Positions 34,189 through 46,831 of a stretch of DNA of 64,000 nucleotides are shown one piece after another. Made by a program: the position numbers and the translations under genes. The stretch comes from Juglans regia (lineage: Eukaryota; Streptophyta; Magnoliopsida; Fagales; Juglandaceae): NCBI RefSeq assembly GCF_001411555.2, contig NC_049901.1, positions 27,360,372-27,424,371 of the forward strand, in the 5' to 3' direction. How positions within the stretch are numbered: the stretch's first letter is position 1; each line of letters opens with the position of its first letter. Below the pieces are notes generated by a model. The model did no database searches, was not told the DNA's origin, and worked only from the letters and a program-made list of their open reading frames with translations.

Positions 34189-35890
34189 ATAAGTTAACAA
34201 CCGACTTGCACAAATATGAATTATGCATGAAGAATGATAAATAAGAAATGCAGAAAAATGTGCATGTGTCTCCCAACAAGATTCCTCAATATTTTCAGAA
34301 AAAAAGGAGACACATATTTTCGTTCAGAGAACATTTTTACTTTAATCATCAAAAGATAATATTTTCATCATTTTTAGCAATTCATAAATTAATCATAACG
34401 TGGGGTATCGTCACAACTCCCCCATGTGCACTATGAGTACCTGTGGGTGACTGTAGTACAACTCACGTTGAAACTATGTTGTCTATAGACTCGTTCTCAA
34501 CGCATTGGTAATATAACATAACATCATAATGTGTACACCCACCAGCATTAGGTGTCATAATATATTGACTTCGCTTCGGCGTTCTTTAAAAAGAACACAT
34601 TCGAAGCCCGTTGACTATTCTTTGTCAACTCAGGGGTTACCACTCCATTCTTAAACACTCCAGAGTGGACAGAGGAGTTCCACTAGGATAATTCCCCATC
34701 CTAGCCTTTGGCATCATGATAAAAATTATTTTCATGCTAACTTAAAAAATGTGTTCCATGACATGTGCATATATAGCAAGCTTTTTATGTGAAATGACAT
34801 TTATAGATGCAATATGCTAAAATGGTAGAAATATCACATGTGATGTAAATATACACTCAATGCATCATATCACATGATATGTTTTGCTCAAAGTAATAAT
34901 TGAAACATGAATGAGGCATTTATCAATAAATCATAAATAATCTGTTGAGGTGTAAGTTAGAGGCCAACTTACAAACTTTCTGTGTTATCAAAAAATGTCA
35001 TAGTAGCTGAAATCAAGTGCGTACTAAGTTAGGATTAATACTTCTATGGTTGAGGTTCAAAATATGGGTATTTACAAAAATACCCCTAGACTCTAAAAAA
35101 TTACCATTAAGGGCCTAAATTTTCACTAATTGCAAACAAACTCCCAAATTTAACTAAAATTCATGGACTTCATACTTTTAGCATTCTAAAACCATCTATG
35201 CCCTTGGATTTTCAAAAATCAAAGTGAAACTTTCCCAAACAGTCCCAAACCATGGCATGCACTCTAGTTGATGCCTAAGTGTGCTTTCAACTATTGAGCC
35301 CTATGAATGCATGCATATGAGATTTTATTTAATCACAAATGATCATTAAGATCTTTAATGACATAATTAAGGCTAATTATTGGGTAATAAAGTTCATCCC
35401 AACACTTAATCATGGCTAAGATATGCTAAATCTCTAATTTATTCAAAACAGATTCATACTTGATGATCAAAATAAGATAGATTTCAGACCTATCATGGCA
35501 TGCTTTCAATCACAAATAAAACCTTCCATAATTATTCTAAGACAATAATAAATCATATCAAATCATGCTTAAGACATGCTATGGCTAAATTTCCACTTAA
35601 AATCATTTAATCATTCAAACCACCCTTTAATGACCCAGTTTTAATCTAAGCTTGATAACCTTCTCAAAACTCAACCAAATTTTGTACCAACACTTGGAAA
35701 CAAAACTTGATAAAGAGCAAGAAAAATTACAAATTCCGTGGCCTTCCAAGCACTCAAGGCAGCCTTGCTCAAGAACTCACCAACAATTTACTTGGTTTCA
35801 CTCTATTGCTCTCTAAGGGGGAGAAGTGCTCTCAAGATTCAAGAGAAAGCTTGGAACTGGGGTGTGGAGGAAATGCTAGGATGAAGGGGC

Positions 35891-35900
35891 CTTTTATAAG
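35891..35900 (-). promoter_or_regulatory. TATA box of element B LTR (left)
   Basis: Minus strand CTTATAAAAG preceded by GGCTG and followed by GCCCC. The equivalent site in the right LTR is at 45216-45225. It is the likely pol II promoter at the U3/R border. Confidence 0.65.
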
Positions 35901-37477
35901 CAGCCAAAGGGAGGGGACGTTGGCCTTGGTCCAAGGTGATTGGTGGACGGTGGTGTAAGAAGCTTAAATTTCTAGATTTGCACTCCATCAGTTGTGTCAT
36001 CTTGTGTAGGCCAAAACAGTGCCCTAAATCACCATGATTTCACTTCTATAGATGCTACATTACTCCTATGGGGGCCGGTCAAGTCGTGGTGTAGAAAAAA
36101 TATGACGAAAGCCAACAAAACCAACCATGGGATTGATGGGTTGGAAGTGATTTTCTTTGGACAGTTTTGCTCATTATCTTGACTCATCATTTTGACTCAT
36201 CATCATGGCTGATTTGTGCAGGTGCAAGTCACTTTTTTAAGGTTTTTTCTGGTGGTAGAAGGTGGAGGGTTGGCTGCCAAGTGATCATGGAGGTCCAGTT
36301 CGAAAAAAGATGATGCAATGGTGGGTGGTTGCTAAAATTTTAGATTGCCTTCATCAGTTTGTGTCCTCTTGTGCAGGGGAAATAGTGGCCTGAAACTATC
36401 ATAATTCCATTCTTACTGTGTCTACAATTGTCCGACAGTGGTGGCCAAGTCATGGGGTATGGTTTAGTTGACAAAAATTCAAGCAAACCATCTATGCTGA
36501 CTGACAGGTTCAAGAGTTTTCTACTTGGCAGATTTGAACTTTGGTTTTTGGATGGTTTTAGTTGGGAAAGTCTGAGTTAAATTTCTCATGATGGTCATTG
36601 GGCCGCCTGGCGATTAGGTGGTGAAGTAGGTGGCATGGAGTGGTGGTTCAACCATGGTAGGTGGTTGGTTAAATTCCAACCCTAGTTCTTACACAAACTA
36701 GACCAAGGTGCACTCGGTTTGGTCATTTGAGTTGGTTTGTGTAACCAATTTCATCGAAGTATCAAACTAGGTTTGAAGGGGTCTGATGTGGTGTTTAGGT
36801 AGCATATTACCCATGGGGACAAACCATAAAAATATTGGGTCTAAAGGCAAAATAGTCTAGGCCTACAAAGAACAATACACAAAGTCGATTGATGCAAGGT
36901 TTGGGTTTGATATGTCATTTTCCTTAATGACATGTGTGGAGGTTTAGCTAGGGTATTAGCAAGGTATAATTATGAGGTAATGAAGTAATAATTCAAGAAA
37001 ATTTGAATTAAAAGCTTTAAGAATAGATTGAACAAAATTAAGCTTTAAAGCATGGCTTAAAGTTCACTAACCTCAAGTTTGATGGTTAATGTTCTTAGCC
37101 AGCTTTCAAAACTTAATTTGGGTACATAGGGTATGATTTGGGCTTAAGAAAACCAATGGTATGGTGTATTGGACTTTCAAGTTGAATAGTGAAATAAACC
37201 CAAACATGGGTTCTGGCCTTGTGGGTTTAAAAGGGCCAAGTGTGTGGGTTCATGACTTAAAGGTTCTTGAGCTAGGCCCGTGAATGCTTTAAGTTCCTAA
37301 AAGGCTCACTAAATTCACTAATGGGCTTGCTTTTCTAATCATTAGCTTAATGGCAATAAGTGCCAAGATTAAGGCTAACCTTACCATCAACCTTAATGTA
37401 AGTAAGAACCCAAAATTAAAAGCCTAATCTATAATGGTTAAGGGTTGATCTAATGGTTACTTAAGCAGGGTGTTACA

Positions 37478-37520
37478 TCCTCCCCCCTTAAAACAAGATT
37501 TCGTCCTCGAAATTGGGGTC
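37478..37520 (-). other. Element B polypurine tract and 3' end
   Basis: Minus strand TTTCGAGGACGAAATC, then TTTTAAGGGGGGAGGA, directly before the LTR start TGTAACA. This is the standard chromovirus purine tract. Confidence 0.85.
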
Positions 37521-38380
37521 CAAACAAAAGTTGCAATACGCAAAAGTTGAGTGTGACTGACTAACTATGCTACTGCTCGGGGCTCGATGGAGGCCTCTTG
37601 TCATCATCCTCTGATGTCTCATCTTAGCTATTATAAAAGTACTCATCCACATCTAAATTGTAAAAGGTGTAAACTCTCTCGTCGTGGCATCTCCACTACC
37701 TATACTCCTCATCCTCAAGCCAGGGGTCTCCCTCCTCATGAAAATGAATGCGACTCAGGGAAGAGTCAGAAGTATCAGATGTGTCAAGGGGAGTGGGGTC
37801 AGGAATGAGTGGCTCCAGCTCGAACTGATGCTACTCTGCTGCTTGGTTTCACTCAGACTGATTTGGTGTAATTGAGAAAGTCAATCATACTGCGTCTAAG
37901 CCATCTGGCCCTAGTCTCTCCCATCCAGTGGACGGGGTCATAAGGCTGACGCTCCTCATGCGACTATGCTCTCCTCAGATGGATATGATCTCTCCCGTCA
38001 TGGTCGAGGATGTGAGTCCTATGGTATTCTAGCCTCTCTTGCTGGTCCCAAAATGCATTGGCCATACGGTCTAATCATCTCTATCGTTGCTCTGCTCTCA
38101 ACCTCCAAAGTCGATTGTGGGTCATATACGTTTGATGAATGATCCTACCATTACCAGCCATGATGTAACTGAAAATGACGGGAAAGAATGCGGATCACAA
38201 GGGTGAAATGATGATGGATGCCATGCATGAATGGATGCGAATGTGATGTAAAAAAATGCCAAACAAGTAGGGGTATTTGCTTCTCATATCGAATTCTTTT
38301 TCCCACATAGCTTCCTCAATATTGTGATTTTGCCACAAAACCTTAACCAAAGGAATTTTTCATTCAGAAGTTCCTTATCC
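37521..38380 (-). other. Element B 3' non-coding and decayed end of pol
   Basis: No intact frame. A chromodomain-like stretch lies just upstream at 38,350-38,500, in shifted frames. The remainder is non-coding. Confidence 0.55.
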
Positions 38381-39903
38381 TTCCAATCTGTGATCTGAAT
38401 AGGAATATCTTCATAAGTTAGGTCAGGTTGGAGTGAAATGTCCCTTGTATCAGCAACTGTTGGTATCTATCTCTCGAAGCTCTTCCTGAGGGAAGATACA
38501 TGAAAGACATTGTGAATTCCTTAAAAGTCAACGGGAAGATCCAGTCTATAAGTGACTGCTCCTACTCTTTTCGGTATCTCAAAGGGTCCTACATATCTTG
38601 GACTTAGCTTCCCCTTCTTTCCAAATCGAAAGACTCCTTTCATGGGCAATACTTTGAGATAGACCCAATCACCAACTTCGAATTTGAGGTTCCTTCTCCA
38701 ACGTTCTGCATAGCTCTTCTGCCTATCTTGGGCAACCTTCATCCTTTCCCTTATTAGCTGGGTTTGATCGTACATTTCTTGAAGAATCTCTACACCATAA
38801 ATCTTCCGTTCTCCTACCTCATCCCAATATAAGGGAGATCTGCATTTCCTTACGTATAAAGCTTCATAGGGCTCCATCTAAATGGTGGCCTGGAAGCTAT
38901 TATTATAGGCAAACTCAATTAATGGTAAGAGCTTCTCCCAATCGCCATTTTCTTGCAAAACACACACTCTTAGCATTTCTTCTAGAGTTTGAATTGTCTG
39001 TTCAGTTCGCCCATTAGTCTGAGGGTGATAGGCACTACTAAACTTCAACTTGGTGCCTAGAGTGTTCTCAAGGCTTTTCCAAAAACGAGAAGTAAAACAC
39101 GTATCTCTATCAGATACAATCGTTTTTGGTACACCATGTAGTCGCAGTATTTCTGAAACAAATAGTTGAGTTAACTTCTCCATGGGGTCGGTGTTTTTCA
39201 TTGCCAAAAAGTGAGCACTTTTTGTTAAGCAATCGTTCACAACCCAAATAGAGTTGTTTCTCTTCGAAGTTCTTTGTAATCCAATCACAAAATCCATGGA
39301 TATGTCCTCCCATTTCCATTTTGGGATTGGAAGTGGCTGTAAATTTCCAGCGGGTCTTTGATGCTCTGCCTTGGCTGTTCTATAAATCGAGCTTCTATTA
39401 ACATACTCTCCTACATCCTTCTTTAAACTTTCCCAACAAAAGTATTGTTTCAAAATTTGATACATCTTTGTGCTTCTTGGGTGAGCCATGTATGGAGTCT
39501 GATGTGCTTCCCTTAATATCTTATCCTTGATCTCCTGAATAGCTAGAATAACCTTCTGGTTTTGGCAATACAACAACCCATCATCTCTGAGGGTGAAACC
39601 TTCTGGTCCCTCCTTCTTTTCTACCTTCTGTTTGATTTTTGCCCATTCAGGATCCTCCATTTGCTGCTTTTTCACCTCTTCCCATTCCATCGGTACAATT
39701 TCTTGTATTACGGTTAGGGATGCTTTTGTAGGAAGATCCTTGATCAACAAACTCCTCATGCTGTGCAGAAGGGACTCTACTTCCAAGGCAGGGCCTTTGG
39801 GATCATCCTTTTGCATCTTCCGACTTAGCGCATCTGCTACTCTATTAGCCTTACCAGGGTGATACTTGATTTCAAACTGGTAGTTGCTAATAGTTTTTAA
39901 CAA
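38381..39903 (-). pseudogene. Element B integrase and chromodomain region
   Basis: The main ORF (39903-38878, 341 codons) holds the end of RNase H (YHPGKANRVADALSRK), then integrase. The zinc-binding histidines are at 134 and 141, but the cysteines expected near 171-174 are lost (SSIYRTAKAEHQ). The catalytic triad is Asp204, Asp265 and Glu301, with the exact D,D35E spacing. A stop at 38880-38878 separates the C-terminal part (38877-38521), with PLYWDEVGE, VAQDRQKSYAE and KLSPRYVGPFEI. After a stop, DLTYEDIPIQITDWKD and a frameshifted chromodomain-like end follow. The enzyme inserts the DNA copy; chromodomains steer insertion to heterochromatin. Dead because of stops and lost Cys. Confidence 0.9.
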
Positions 39904-41021
39904 CCTTCTTTACCTCATATTTAAATTATGCTCACTGAATAAGTACTTGAGGCTCTTGTGATCGGTGTAGATTCCGCATTTTGCCCCATACTGCCTCCAT
40001 TAAAGCGAAAACTACGACGGCTAGTTCCAAGTCATGGGTGTGGTAATTTTGCTCATGGTTCTTTAGTTTTCATGAAGTGTAGGCGACAACCCGCTCTTCT
40101 TGCATGAGCACACATCCAAGTCCTGACTTGGATGCTTCACTAAAAACCACATAGGGATTATGGGGTTCTGGTAGGGCTAGTATTGGCACGGCCATGAGTC
40201 TTTCCTTGAGTTCCACAAAACTTTGCTCGCACTTTTCTGTCCAAATATACTTAGTATTTTTCTTGGTTAGGGCGGTAAGGGGTCCTGACAGCTTAGAGAA
40301 TCCTTCTACGAATAGTCGATAGTAACCAGCCAATCCTAGGAAACTTCAAATTTCGTGCACATTAGCTGGATGCTTCCAATCTACCAGGGTTTCGATCTTG
40401 CTGGGATTAGCTGATACTCCCTAACTTGAGATTACGTGCCCTAAAAATTTCACCTACTTGAGCCAAAACTCACATTTGCTGAATTTGTCATACAACTGAT
40501 GTTCTTTTAGCCTTTCTAGTGCCAAACAAAGATGCTGCTTGTGATCTTCTTCGCTTTTCAAGTATATCAATATATCATCGATGAATACGACGACAAAGCT
40601 ATCTAGGTAGGGTTTGAATACTCTGTTCATCATATCCATGAATGCAACGGGGGCACTAGTTAGACCAAAGGACATCACTAAGAATTTATAGTGATCGTAT
40701 CTAGTCCGAAACACGGTTTTAGGGATATCCATCTCCTAGCTAATGATAACCAAACCTTAAGTCTATCTTTGAGAACACTGATGCTCCTTGCAATCGATCT
40801 AATAGGTCATCGATACGCGGTAACAAGTACTTGTTTTTAATTGTTACTTTGTTCAATTTCCTATAATCAATACATATCCTTAATGATCCATCCTTCTTCT
40901 TAACAAACAGAACTGGCACACCCCAAGGTGATGAACTAGGTCGAATAAAGCCCTTTCCAATATCTCTTCTATATGCTCCTTTAGTTCTTTTAGTTCTAGA
41001 GGCGCCATACGATAAGGGGCT
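39904..41021 (-). pseudogene. Element B reverse transcriptase and RNase H, degenerate
   Basis: Minus-strand pieces: 40732-40454 carries the RT palm with [14 protein letters not shown] and the catalytic FIDDILIY (usually YVDD or FIDD in gypsy). 40333-40070 carries the connection and RNase H start with AGYYRLFVEGFSKLSGPLTA and YVVFSEASKSGLGCVLMQ, where the first catalytic Asp of RNase H (S-D-A-S) has become Glu (SEAS). The N-terminal RT (40,740-41,020) is read only in broken frames. Sits directly between protease and integrase as in all Ty3/gypsy elements. Confidence 0.88.
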
Positions 41022-41588
41022 TTATGGATAGGTTGCAGCGGGCTCTAACTCTATAGTGAACTCTGTTTTTCTATCGGGGGGTAATCTTGACAGATCGTTC
41101 TTGAAAACCTGAGGATACTCCTCAACTATAGGTATCCCTTCAATCTCCTTATTATAACCATAATCCTCCACTATAAATGCTAAGCAGGCTGTGGCACCAT
41201 TAACGATGAACTTCCTTGCTGGCAAAGCTAAAATTAGAGAGGGAGTAGCCTTCACAGTCCCTCCTGTATGACGGATTTGCCTACCTATAGGTGAATCAAA
41301 GATAATTTCCTTACTCCGACAGTCAGTCTTGGCATAGTGTTTGGATAGCCAGTCCATTCCTAATAAAACGTTGAACCCTAGTTGGTCGAAGAAGATTAAG
41401 TCGACTTCCATCAATCTCTCCTTCAAGGTTAAAGGGAAGTTTTTCAATATGTGGGTATAGGTGATTGTGCTCCCATCAGGAATTGACACTACTATAGCTT
41501 GAGGTAATGTCTGAGTCGGTAGGTTACACATGCGTGCAAACATTGGGACACAAAGGACCTCGTAGCGCCGGAGTCTAATAAAGTGCAA
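41022..41588 (-). pseudogene. Element B retropepsin-like protease region
   Basis: A 188-codon minus-strand ORF. It lacks the catalytic DSGA, which should lie just upstream in a broken frame (around 41590-41620). It retains the C-terminal half with FNVLLGMDWLSKHYAKTDC and the linker to RT with PVVEEYPQVFKNDLS-like text and GLPPDR-type text (here RLPPDRKTEFTIEL). The GMDWLSKHYA motif is the RVP_2 family hallmark and is also present in element D at about 61,900. Confidence 0.87.
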
Positions 41589-41599
41589 GCCGTATATTT

Positions 41600-42192
41600 G
41601 TATAACGTGATTTTACCTAAGATGTAATCAACTATTATAAAAAATGATTTCTAAAGAGGGGTATTTAAAGGAAAATACTAGTGATGACTTCCGTCTCTTC
41701 CCCCTTAGGTATCTCCTCATTGATTTCTTCAGGGGTGATGGCGTACACACGAGCTTGAACAGGTGGCCTCTAATTGGGCCGATTGTTAGGAGCATTCTTT
41801 CCACCTTGTGCATTCTGAGGGCATTCTCGAGTCATATGTCCTGACTGACTGCATCGAAAACATGCTCCTAAACCCACTTGACATTCTCCACCGTGATTCT
41901 TTCCACACTTTTTGCAGGTAGCAGGTGGAGCTGTCATAATTCCTTTGCCCTTGTTGGCCCTTTGAATAATCCTTCTTTTGGCATTATTCCCTCCAGCAAG
42001 GAAGGAAGAACCCTATTCCAAGTTAATCGGGCTGCCACACTTTGTTGCTCTACTTCAGTTATTGCAGCCACGTTCACCAACTAGTAGAAGTTGTTGATGT
42101 GAAACCAAGCTACATAACTGTGAATCCTGGGTTGCAGTCCACCTTGGAATTTCTAAGCCTGCATCTTTTCAGTGGCGATCAGCTTCACCTTG
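41600..42192 (-). pseudogene. Element B gag C-terminal part with intact zinc knuckles
   Basis: On the minus strand, CKKCGKNHGGEC and the canonical CFRCSQSGHMTREC lie at about 41930-41825, followed by RPPVQARVYAITPEE, typical for the gag-protease border. Capsid remnants (KFQGGLQPRIHSYVA) lie at about 42100-42170. The gene is cut at 42192, where LTR fragment S2 begins. Several stops. Unlike element A, the His of the second knuckle is kept. Confidence 0.85.
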
Positions 42193-43206
42193 AAGTAGAC
42201 ATGAGCAATATTTGACATGTTTCTGAAATATGCAAAAGAGCGAATATGATATTATTGAAATTTTTATGCATGTGATATGAAATGATTTGGATCTGTTTTG
42301 ATCAAATAGAAATGATATGAATATGTTTCGCACGTGTTTGGATATGATAAAACTTTGGCATACTTATCTGTTCTGAATATGGTTCTGATATGATGATACT
42401 GTTCACGTGATATGGTTGGTACCACCATGATATGATATGAGTGCACCCACTTTGGAAACAAAGTGGTCCTTTTACGTGTTCTTTCCTGTGTGCACACTCG
42501 GGGCTCCGAGATTGAAAAAGGGGAAGTTCACCACATGATACTGCCTGGTTTGGCCACCGGGGATAGCACAACCCTACCACGGGGGTTAAACATGGTATAT
42601 GATATGATATGATAAGATGAAGATGTTCAGTTATGTTATGCCAAAGCGTTTTTGAATATGAAATGGATCCTCAAATATGAATTGTTGACTTGAGTATGAA
42701 ATGATTGAAAAGTCGCTCTGATTTTCTGATAACACGTTTTCTGAGATCTGCATATAAAAATAAAATGTTTTGTTTCTGCATATTGAACTTTCTGAGAAGG
42801 CTCATGTTTACATGCTAGTATATGTTCTCTGCTTACTGAGTTGTTGATAACTCACCCCTTATCTCCACAATATTTTTCAGATAATTTGAATGTTTCAGTT
42901 GAGGATCAAGGATATGGAGCATGGGTGAGAAAAGTTAAGAATGATGGTTTAAACATAGAAGGTTTATATGGGTATTGAGGATTTTCATTCAGTAAGCTTG
43001 TTGTGCTCTGATGATGTGATTTGTTGGGAGATTGATGTTTATATTAAATTTTGTATTGTCTTAGAATAGTTATTCTGGAGTAATTGATGTAAATATATGA
43101 GTCTTTTGTGCGATTGAGAAAAATTAGAATATGTACTATGTGGAAGGAAAATGATTTTTAAGTGATATGAATTAACTCTCCGGACTCTCGGGTACGGGGC
43201 GTTACA
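42193..43206 (+). mobile_element. LTR fragment S2
   Basis: The last about 1 kb of an LTR of the S1/S3 family, ending GGGGCGTTACA at 43206. Alignable landmarks are GTAGACATGAGC, CACCCACTTTGGAAACAAAG and CTACCACGGGGGTTAAACAT. Its left part is missing, as are the adjacent leader of element B and the start of B's right LTR. A deletion after insertion explains both. The motif TGAGTT...AACTCA is at 42837-42854. Confidence 0.83.
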
Positions 43207-46200
43207 GATCATCATAAGGTTAAAGCCAAATCGTAACATAACTTAACACAACTAGATATTAACGTCTTTAAAGTTAAACTAAATCACTTCATGCGTTCTA
43301 GAGCATGCAGGACTAGGGCTATAAACATGATGATCAAATCTAGTCTCCTCTCGGGGTTAGGCTCCTCGTCAATTAGTATGATGCAGTGCTCCATCTAATC
43401 TGTCCTCCTCGTATCCTGACATAGTTTCTATAATTTCAAGTGGAATGATAGTGGGTCCACAAGGGGTGAGTTAAGAACCAACTTGCACAAAGATAAATTA
43501 TGCATGAAGAATGAAAAATATGAAATGCAGAAAAATGTGTATGTGTCTTCGATCTAGATTCCTCAACATTTTCAAAAAATGGAGACACATATTTTCATTC
43601 AAAGAACATTTTTACTTTAATCTTCAAAAGATAATATTTTCATCATAACATTTCATCATTTTTAGCAATTCATAAATTAATCATAACGTGTGGTATCGTC
43701 ACAGTTCTCAATGTGCACTGTGAGTATCTGTCGGTGACCGTAGTACAACTCACGTTGAAACTACTTTGTCTATAAACTTGTTCTTAATGCATTGGTAATA
43801 TAATATAACATCATAACGTGTACAGCCACCAACATTAGTTGTCATAACATATGGACTTCACTCCGACGTTCTTTAAAAAGAACCCATCAGAAGCCCTTTG
43901 ACTGTTCTTTGTCAACCCATGGATTACCACTCCATTCCTAAACACTCTAGAGTGGACAGAGGAGTTCCACTAGGATAATTCTCCATCCTAGCCTTTGGGG
44001 TCGTGATAAAAATTATTTTCATGCTAAGTTAAAAACTGTGTTTCATATCATGTGCATACATAGCAAGCTTTTTTTTATGGAATGACATTTATAGATGCAA
44101 TATTCTAAAATGGTAAAAATATTAGATGTCATGTAAATATAGACTCAATGAATCATATAACATGATATTTTATGTTCAAAGTGATAATTGAAACATGAAT
44201 GAGGCATATATCAATAAATCATAAATAATGTCAATGTGTAAGTTAGAGGCCAACTTACAAACTACCTGAGTAATCAAAAAAATTTTGTAGCAGCAGAAAT
44301 TAAGAGCATACTAAGTTAGGATTAATAATTCTACGGTTGAGGTTCAAAATCAAAGGCTTCAAAAATGGTTATTTACAAAAATACCCCTAGACTCTCAAAA
44401 CTTTCCATTAAGGTCCTAAATTTTCACTAATTGCAAACGGACTCCAAATTAAACCAAAATTGATGGAGCTTCATATTTGTGGCATTCTAAAACTATCTAT
44501 GCCCTTGGATTTTGAAAAATAAAAGTGGAACTTATCCAAACCGTCCCAACCCTTGGCATGCACTCTGGTTGATGCCTAAGTGCGTTCTCAACTATTGATC
44601 CCTATAAATGCATGCATATGAGATTTTATTTAATCACAAATGATCACTAACATATTTAATGACATAATTAAGGCTAATTATTGGGTAATCAAGTTCACCC
44701 CAACACTTAATCATAGCTAAGATATTGTACATCTCAAATTTATTCAAAACCGATTCATACTTGATCATCAAAACAAGATAGATTTAAAACCTATCACCGC
44801 ATGCTTTCAATCACAAATGAAACCTTCCATAATTATTTTTAGACAATTATAAATCATATCAAGTCATGCTTAGGACATGCCATAGCTAACTTTCCACTTA
44901 AAATCATTAAATCATTCAGACCACCCTTTAATGACCCAGTTTTGAACTAAGCTTGATAACATTCTCAAAACTCGACCAAATTTCATACCAACACTTGGAA
45001 ACAAAGCTTTACATGCTAACTAAGATCAATACCAAGTAAACTTACAAATTTCAGGGCCTTCCAAGCACTCATGACAGCCTTGCTCAATATCACTCAAGAA
45101 TTCACCAAAAACCTACTCGGTTTCACTCTATTGCTCTCTAAGGGGGAGAAGTGTTCTCAAGACTCAAGAGAAAGTTTAGAGCTGAGGTGTGGAGGAAATC
45201 AGGGGGTGAAGGGGCCTTTTATAGGCTACCAAAGGGAGGGGACGTTGGCCTTGGTCCATGGTGATTGGTGGAAGGTGTAAGAAGCTGAAATTTCTAGATT
45301 TTCACTCAATCACTTGTGTTATCTTGTGCAGACCAAACAGTGCCCTAAACCACCATGATTTCACTTCTATACTTGCTACATTACTCCTATGGGGGCTGGT
45401 CAAGTCGTGATGCAGAAGAAACAGAAGGAAAGCCAACAAAACCAACCATGGGGCTGACGAGTTCAAAGTGATTTTCTTTGGACAGTTTTGCTCATTGTCT
45501 TGACTCATCCTTTTGACTCATCATCATGGCTGATTTGTGCAGGTGCAAGGTCACATTTTGAAGGCTTGTTCTAGTGGTAAAAGGTGGAGGGTTGGCTGCC
45601 AAGTGATCATGGAGGTGTAGTTCGAAAAAGATGATGCAATGGAGGGTGTTTGTTGAAATTTCAGATTGCCTTCATCAATTTGTGTCCTCTTGTGCAGGGG
45701 GAATAGTGGCCTGAAACCACCACGATTTCTTCCTTCTTTGGCTAAAATGTTCCTACAGAGGTGGCCAGGTCAAGCAAACCACCTATGTGCAGGGGTATGG
45801 TTTAGTTGACAAAAAGTCAAGCAAACCACCTATGCTCATCGGCAGGCTCAACTGGTTTCTACTTGGCAGATTTGAGCTTCAGTTTTTGGATGGTTTTGGG
45901 TGGAAAAATCTGAGTTAAATTTCTCATGATGGTCATGAAGCCCCTTGGGGATTAGGTGGTGAAGGAGGTAGCATGGGGTAGTGGCTCAACCATGGCAGAT
46001 GGTTGGTTAAATTCCAAGCCAATCGGTTCTGACACAAATTAGACCAAGGTGCACTCGGTTTGGTCATTTGAGTTGGTTTGTGTAACTAATTTCGTCCAAG
46101 GCTCAAACTAGGTTTGAAGGGGTCTCATGAGGTGTTAAAGGACCATATTACCCTTGGGGACAAACCACAAAAATGTTGGGCCTAAGGGCAAAACAGTCCA

Positions 46201-46831
46201 AGCATACAAAGGACAATACACAAAGCTGATTGATGCAAAGTTTGAGTTTGATATGTCATTTTCCTTAATGACATGTGGGAGAGGTTTAGCTAGGGTATTA
46301 GCAAGGTCTAATTATGATGTAATGAAGTAATAATTCAAGAAAATTTGAATTAAAAGGTTTAAGAAAATATTAAAAAAATTAAAAAAAAAATTTAAGCTTT
46401 AAAGCATGGCTTAAAGTTCACTAACTTCAAGTATAATGGCTAATGGTCTTAGCCAACTTTCAAAACTTAATTTGGGTACTTAGGTTATGATTTGGGCTTA
46501 AGGAAACCACTGGTATGGTGTATTGGGCTTTCAAGTTGAATATTGAAATAAACCCAAACATGGCTTTGGGTCTTGTCGGCTTAAAAGGGCCAAGTGTGTG
46601 GGTTCATGGCTTAAGGGCTCTTGGGCTAGGCCCATGAATGTTCTAAGGTCCTAAAAGCCTCACTAAATTTACTAATGGGCTTGCTTTTCTAATCATTAGC
46701 TTAACGGCACTAAGTGCTAAGATTAAGGTTAACCTTACTCTCACCCTTAATGTAAGTAATAACCCAAAATTAAAAGCCTAATCTAGAATACTTAAGGGTT
46801 AATCTAATAGTTATTTAAGAGGGGTGTTACA
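43207..46831 (-). mobile_element. Element B, right LTR (5' LTR), start truncated
   Basis: Matches the left LTR from its position 33911 onwards and ends GGGGTGTTACA. The hairpin is at 43428-43451, but a deletion of about 21 bp has removed the second hairpin present in the left copy. The TATA box is at 45216-45225 (minus strand). Confidence 0.86.
45216..45225 (-). promoter_or_regulatory. TATA box of element B LTR (right, 5' LTR)
   Basis: Minus strand CCTATAAAAG, the counterpart of 35891-35900. As the 5' LTR copy it would have driven transcription of element B. Confidence 0.65.

Larger units (their letters stand above)
33776..37477 (-). mobile_element. Element B, left LTR (3' LTR)
   Basis: Matches the right LTR (43207-46831) over nearly all its length, with conserved stretches such as GGTTTCACTCTATTGCTCTC in both. 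It has the hairpin at 34130-34188, a conserved block at 34612-34710 and a TATA box at 35891-35900 on the minus strand. ORFs in it (such as 35707-35958) are shared with the other LTR only because the DNA is duplicated; I see no protein signature. Confidence 0.87.
33776..46831 (-). mobile_element. Element B, Ty3/gypsy chromovirus inside A's right LTR
   Basis: Two LTRs of about 3.6-3.7 kb (33776-37477 and 43207-46831) flank a minus-strand gag-pol region. Both LTRs end GTGTTACA. The outer start of the left LTR appears trimmed by roughly 60-90 bp at its junction with A, so no clean target-site duplication is visible. The 5' part of gag, the leader, the primer-binding site and the first about 130 bp of the right LTR are missing, replaced by LTR fragment S2. 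Domain order protease, RT, RNase H, integrase, then a chromodomain-like end marks a chromovirus; Tekay/Del is likely from the long LTRs. Confidence 0.88.

Noticed and set aside
35707..45280. Similar ORFs at 35707-35958 and 45071-45280
   Set aside because: They look conserved only because they are in the two LTRs of element B; differences do not favour silent changes.
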